Assembly: GCF_022271405.1 (NCBI RefSeq)
Contig: NZ_JAJNAL010000031.1
Coordinates: forward strand, 1-60,989
Direction of reading: 5' to 3'
Length of the DNA stretch: 60,989 bases
Source: Rhodopseudomonas infernalis
Lineage (GTDB): Bacteria; Pseudomonadota; Alphaproteobacteria; Rhizobiales; Xanthobacteraceae
Shown here: positions 57,675 through 60,989 of the stretch, piece after piece
Position numbering within the stretch: position 1 is the stretch's first letter
Layout of the letters: each line of letters starts with the position of its first letter
Made by a program: the position numbers and the translations under genes
The notes under the pieces: model-generated
Database searches by the model: none
What the model saw: only the letters and a program-made list of their open reading frames with translations
Told to the model about the DNA's origin: nothing

Positions 57675-58607
57675 TTAGCGATCGCTGGTTGGAATCATTA
57701 AAGTCAGCCAGCTCGTCGCCCGATAGATCCGCAACGACAGCGACTGGGCGATGATATCCAGCGCTGCGTCGGTATCATGCGTGTCGAATACGGCGGTGAC
57801 GTGCCGCTGACCGAGCGCGCCTCCAAGTAGGAGGACCGAGCCGCGACGATAGCGGCCCAGTTCGGCGAGCACCTCACTCAGCGGAACGTCGCGGAAGACG
57901 AGCTGGTTCTGACGCCACGCCTGCACGGCGTCGAGATCGGCCTCGGTCACGGCGGAGAGGCCGCCTGCGCCGTAGCGCACCTCGTGACCTGCCGTGACCT
58001 CCACGGGCCGACCGGGCGGCGTGCCGACCTGAACCCTACTCTGGGCAACGGCCACCCTGACGTCGCCCGCGAACTTGACGTCGAACGCGGTGCCGAGGAC
58101 CTTCACTTCTCCACGTCCAGCCGTGACGATGAAGGGCCGCGTCGAATCCTTCGCCACCGTGAAGAACGCCTCGCCCGTCAGCAGCTTGATCCGCCGTTCG
58201 GCCGGCTTGAACGACACGTCGAGTGCCGTCGCGGTCCCCAATTCGATCTGGGAGCCGTCTTCGAGCGTGATCGTCTTGCGCTCGCCGATGCTCGTCCGGT
58301 GGTCCGCGAACAGCCCGACCGGTATCATCTGCCAGCCGAGGCCGGCGACCACCAGCAGGACCACGGCGGCTGTCACGGCGCGCTTCAGCGTATGCCGGTG
58401 TCGCCGCCGCTGGCGCGGCCGGCCGACGACATCGAGCCCGCTCCACATCCGCTCGAGCGAATGCCATGACGCTTCGTGGGATGGATCGGACCGCAACCAT
58501 GTGGCGAACGCGGCCCGATCCGCCTCCGTCGCCTCGTCGTCGCGCAGCAAGACGAACCATTGGATCGCCTGATCATCGACGGACGGTGGTGCGTCGATCC
58601 TGTCCAT
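57675..58607 (-). CDS. FecR-type anti-sigma/sensor protein
   Basis: 310 residues. N-terminal cytoplasmic DUF4880-like domain (about 12-65, WFVLLRDDEATEADRAAFAT, WHSLERMW), one membrane helix (about 76-93), periplasmic FecR domain (about 105-200, LEDGSQIELGTATALDVSF, VLGTAFDVK) and a C-terminal STN-like part. It relays receptor occupancy through the membrane to the sigma factor. It lies 129 bp after the sigma gene and 96 bp before the receptor. Confidence 0.92.
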   Translation of the reverse strand: MDRIDAPPSVDDQAIQWFVLLRDDEATEADRAAFATWLRSDPSHEASWHSLERMWSGLDVVGRPRQRRRHRHTLKRAVTAAVVLLVVAGLGWQMIPVGLFADHRTSIGERKTITLEDGSQIELGTATALDVSFKPAERRIKLLTGEAFFTVAKDSTRPFIVTAGRGEVKVLGTAFDVKFAGDVRVAVAQSRVQVGTPPGRPVEVTAGHEVRYGAGGLSAVTEADLDAVQAWRQNQLVFRDVPLSEVLAELGRYRRGSVLLLGGALGQRHVTAVFDTHDTDAALDIIAQSLSLRIYRATSWLTLMIPTSDR

Positions 58608-58736
58608 GAAGCCTCGAAGGATATGCAGTGGGCCGGGAGAACGGGGGAGCTGCCGCGCCCGGCCGGCTGGGAGGGTTTGTCTACAGGAAAGCTTCGGCCG
58701 CTTGAACCGCGCCTCGCCATCCGACGTGACGACGTG

Positions 58737-59261
58737 TCATCGATCCAGTTCGCCAGTGGCGTTCGGGTCCGAGAAGCTCGCCTTGAGGCTGAACATCGCC
58801 CTGACCATGTGGGCCATCACGGTGTTCTTGGAGATGCCCAGGCGGCCGGCGATCTCGGCATAGCTCATGCCTTCGAACTTGTGCAGGATCAGCACTTCGC
58901 GCGGCCGCGGCGGCAAGCCTGCGAGCGCGGCATGCAGCGCCTGGAATTCCTCCCGGGAGATCAGAACGGCGTCGGGCAACGGCGCCGGATCGGCCAGCGC
59001 CTCGTCCAGCTCGACGGCGTTGCCGAGGACGCTGCGCTGCTGCCGGCGGACATCGTCGATCGCCAGATTGCCTGTGGTGCGGAACAGATAGCTGCGAAGA
59101 TCGCGAATCTCGTCGCGCGGTGTGCGCAGCAAGCGAAGGAAGGCCTCCTGCACGATGTCGGCGGCGGCGCTCGCCGAGACCCCGCGCGCCATCAGAAATC
59201 GCTTCAGGCGGCCGTGCTCGTCGGCATAGAGCGTCGCCAGATTATCGGTCAAATCACTCAT
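58737..59261 (-). CDS. ECF sigma factor, FecI type
   Basis: 174 residues from the ATG at 59261; a TTG-started frame to 59345 lacks support. Region 2: ADIVQEAFLRLLRTPRDEI and YLFRTTGNLAIDDVRRQQR. Region 4: LPPRPREVLILHKFEGMSYA and EIAGRLGISKNTVMAHMVRA. It should direct transcription of the receptor in response to the STN-FecR signal. First gene of the haem block. Confidence 0.92.
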   Translation of the reverse strand: MSDLTDNLATLYADEHGRLKRFLMARGVSASAAADIVQEAFLRLLRTPRDEIRDLRSYLFRTTGNLAIDDVRRQQRSVLGNAVELDEALADPAPLPDAVLISREEFQALHAALAGLPPRPREVLILHKFEGMSYAEIAGRLGISKNTVMAHMVRAMFSLKASFSDPNATGELDR

Positions 59262-59611
59262 GGAAGGCCACACCACAGCAGCGCTCGAAAGCCGCGGAAC
59301 CTGCCGATTTCGACTACCAGTCTCCGGATTTTCTTTCAAATGCAATGATTTGGATTGGCTCTAGGGATGTCCGCAAGCTGCGCGGCATGCACTCGCCCCG
59401 GGGGCCATCTGCAAAGCCCGATGGACTTGGCCCATCGGAAACCGGGGGCAAGCCTACGCTGCCGGTGTCATCGCAGCAGGACCGGTGCCCTCAACCAGCA
59501 GAAGACTGGGCCGCAGCGAAACAGCGCTTTGGGCGAAGCGAGCCCGCAAATTGTCCCACTGACCTTAAGCCAGTGTCCCACCAGTTGAAATGACTGAATA
59601 ATTTCTGTCGC
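59262..59611. other. Spacer between the sigma factor gene and tRNA-Trp
   Basis: 350 bp without a gene. An A/T-rich patch (59330-59358) is a plausible promoter/iron-box site for the sigma gene but has no clean Fur or Irr motif. Near the tRNA, TGTCCCAC is repeated at 59553-59560 and 59575-59582, 22 bp apart, like repeats at IS21-family ends. Confidence 0.4.
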
Positions 59612-59687
59612 TGGCAGGAGTGGCAGGGCTCGAACCTGCGACCCCCGGTTTTGGAGACCGGTGCTCTACCAATTGAGCTACACTCCT
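59612..59687 (-). tRNA. tRNA-Trp (anticodon CCA)
   Basis: 76 nt including an encoded CCA end. Acceptor AGGAGTG pairs with CACTCCT; the discriminator base is G. The anticodon loop CTCCAAA gives CCA. The T arm carries GGTTCGAGCC. It lies downstream of tuf, as is usual, but the normal next gene, secE, is 18 kb away. Confidence 0.97.
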
Positions 59688-59769
59688 ACGTCGACGTCGC
59701 CGCCGAACGGGGCGGTTGAAGCATAGGCAGGCCCCCGCTGGCAAGTGGGATGCGCGATTAGGCTTTGGT

Positions 59770-60087
59770 CTATTCGGCCGGTTCCACAGCTACGGTCGCT
59801 GGAGCCGGCTGGGACTTCCTGGTCGATCGGGGCGCCAGCGCACACTCCCGGTTCTCACCCGTCCCCGGCGCATTCTCGAACACGCAGCGGCTTGGCGGCG
59901 TGCCGCAGACCTTGTCCAGCTCTCGGAAGCCGACGCAGTGGCCGTCCGGGGCCCGATAGCCGGTGCCGCCCTTGCAGCCGCAGCCTTTGCACGGCGGCCG
60001 GTCCGCGCAGGCGGCGTGAGCCACGGCCGGCAGCGCCAAAACAAAAGCCGCGAGCACGATGAAGCGTGCTCGCGGCCCCGTCGACAC
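59770..60087 (-). CDS. Small secreted cysteine-rich protein, unknown function
   Basis: 105 residues if it starts at the GTG at 60087. Signal peptide (FIVLAAFVLALPAVAHA) and eight cysteines in the mature part, starting ACADRPPCKGCGCKGGTGYR and continuing with HCVGF, VCGTPPSRCVFE and RECA. Eight cysteines suggest four disulfides. No GTG/ATG has a good ribosome-binding site. The signal-peptide codons coincide with the tuf terminator. I do not recognise a named family. Confidence 0.6.
   Translation of the reverse strand: MSTGPRARFIVLAAFVLALPAVAHAACADRPPCKGCGCKGGTGYRAPDGHCVGFRELDKVCGTPPSRCVFENAPGTGENRECALAPRSTRKSQPAPATVAVEPAE
60039..60076 (-). terminator. Rho-independent terminator of tuf copy 2
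   Basis: GCCGCGAGCACG and CGTGCTCGCGGC (60047-60058, 60065-60076) form a perfect 12-bp stem with a 6-base loop; on the minus strand TTTTGTTTTGG follows. It starts 31 bp past the tuf stop codon and lies inside the small cysteine-rich reading frame. Confidence 0.85.
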
Positions 60088-60106
60088 TGACGCGTCCGAC
60101 TCTTCG

Positions 60107-60989
<883 letters not shown>

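Noticed and set aside
59330-59360. Possible Fur or Irr box upstream of the ECF sigma factor
   Set aside because: A/T-rich, but matches to GATAATGATAATCATTATC or the Irr ICE palindrome are too poor to call.

Overview
This window looks like the ribosomal protein/RNA polymerase superoperon of a high-GC alphaproteobacterium of the Rhodopseudomonas/Bradyrhizobium group (Nitrobacteraceae), most like Rhodopseudomonas palustris. The assignment rests on gene order, on the protein sequences as I recognise them, on alphaproteobacterial traits (short-LID adenylate kinase, zinc-less 101-residue S14, no rpmJ in the spc block) and on the palindromic spacer repeats. No database search was possible. Almost everything is transcribed on the minus strand, so transcription runs from high to low coordinates.

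Core layout in transcription order: tuf copy 2 (truncated by the window end) and tRNA-Trp near 60-59.6 kb; secE-nusG-rplK-rplA at 41.6-39.5 kb; rplJ-rplL at 36.6-35.6 kb; rpoB-rpoC at 35.0-26.5 kb; rpsL-rpsG-fusA-tuf at 19.4-15.2 kb; then S10-spc-alpha (rpsJ to rplQ) at 15.1-0.16 kb, closed by a strong terminator. Three non-ribosomal blocks sit in this otherwise standard string: 42-59.3 kb between tRNA-Trp and secE, 37.4-39.4 kb between rplA and rplJ, and 20.2-26.2 kb between rpoC and rpsL.

The 50.8-59.3 kb block is a haem acquisition system: an ECF sigma factor and FecR-type regulator, a TonB-dependent receptor of unusual architecture (a second, Omp25-like barrel fused to its C-terminus), a haem oxygenase, and dedicated ExbB, ExbD and TonB. 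The 42.1-50.8 kb block is a catabolic unit: a divergent IclR-type regulator facing an operon of a Rieske oxygenase, a glutamine synthetase-like ligase and a complete Liv-type ABC importer. Two mirror-image triple half-sites lie between the divergent genes. The 20-26 kb block holds an outer-membrane-like protein, a decayed porin gene, an ABC exporter with acidic tails at both ends and a flavoprotein-methyltransferase fusion. The 37-39 kb block holds an outer-membrane protein and a D-2-hydroxyacid dehydrogenase.

The most unusual features are the adenylate kinase with a 158-residue histone H1-like Lys/Ala tail, the double-barrel haem receptor, the oxidoreductase-methyltransferase fusion paired with an acidic-tailed exporter, the mirrored IclR operators, and a family of large imperfect hairpins built from GCGA(A/G)T(A/G)G units in four ribosomal/rpo spacers.
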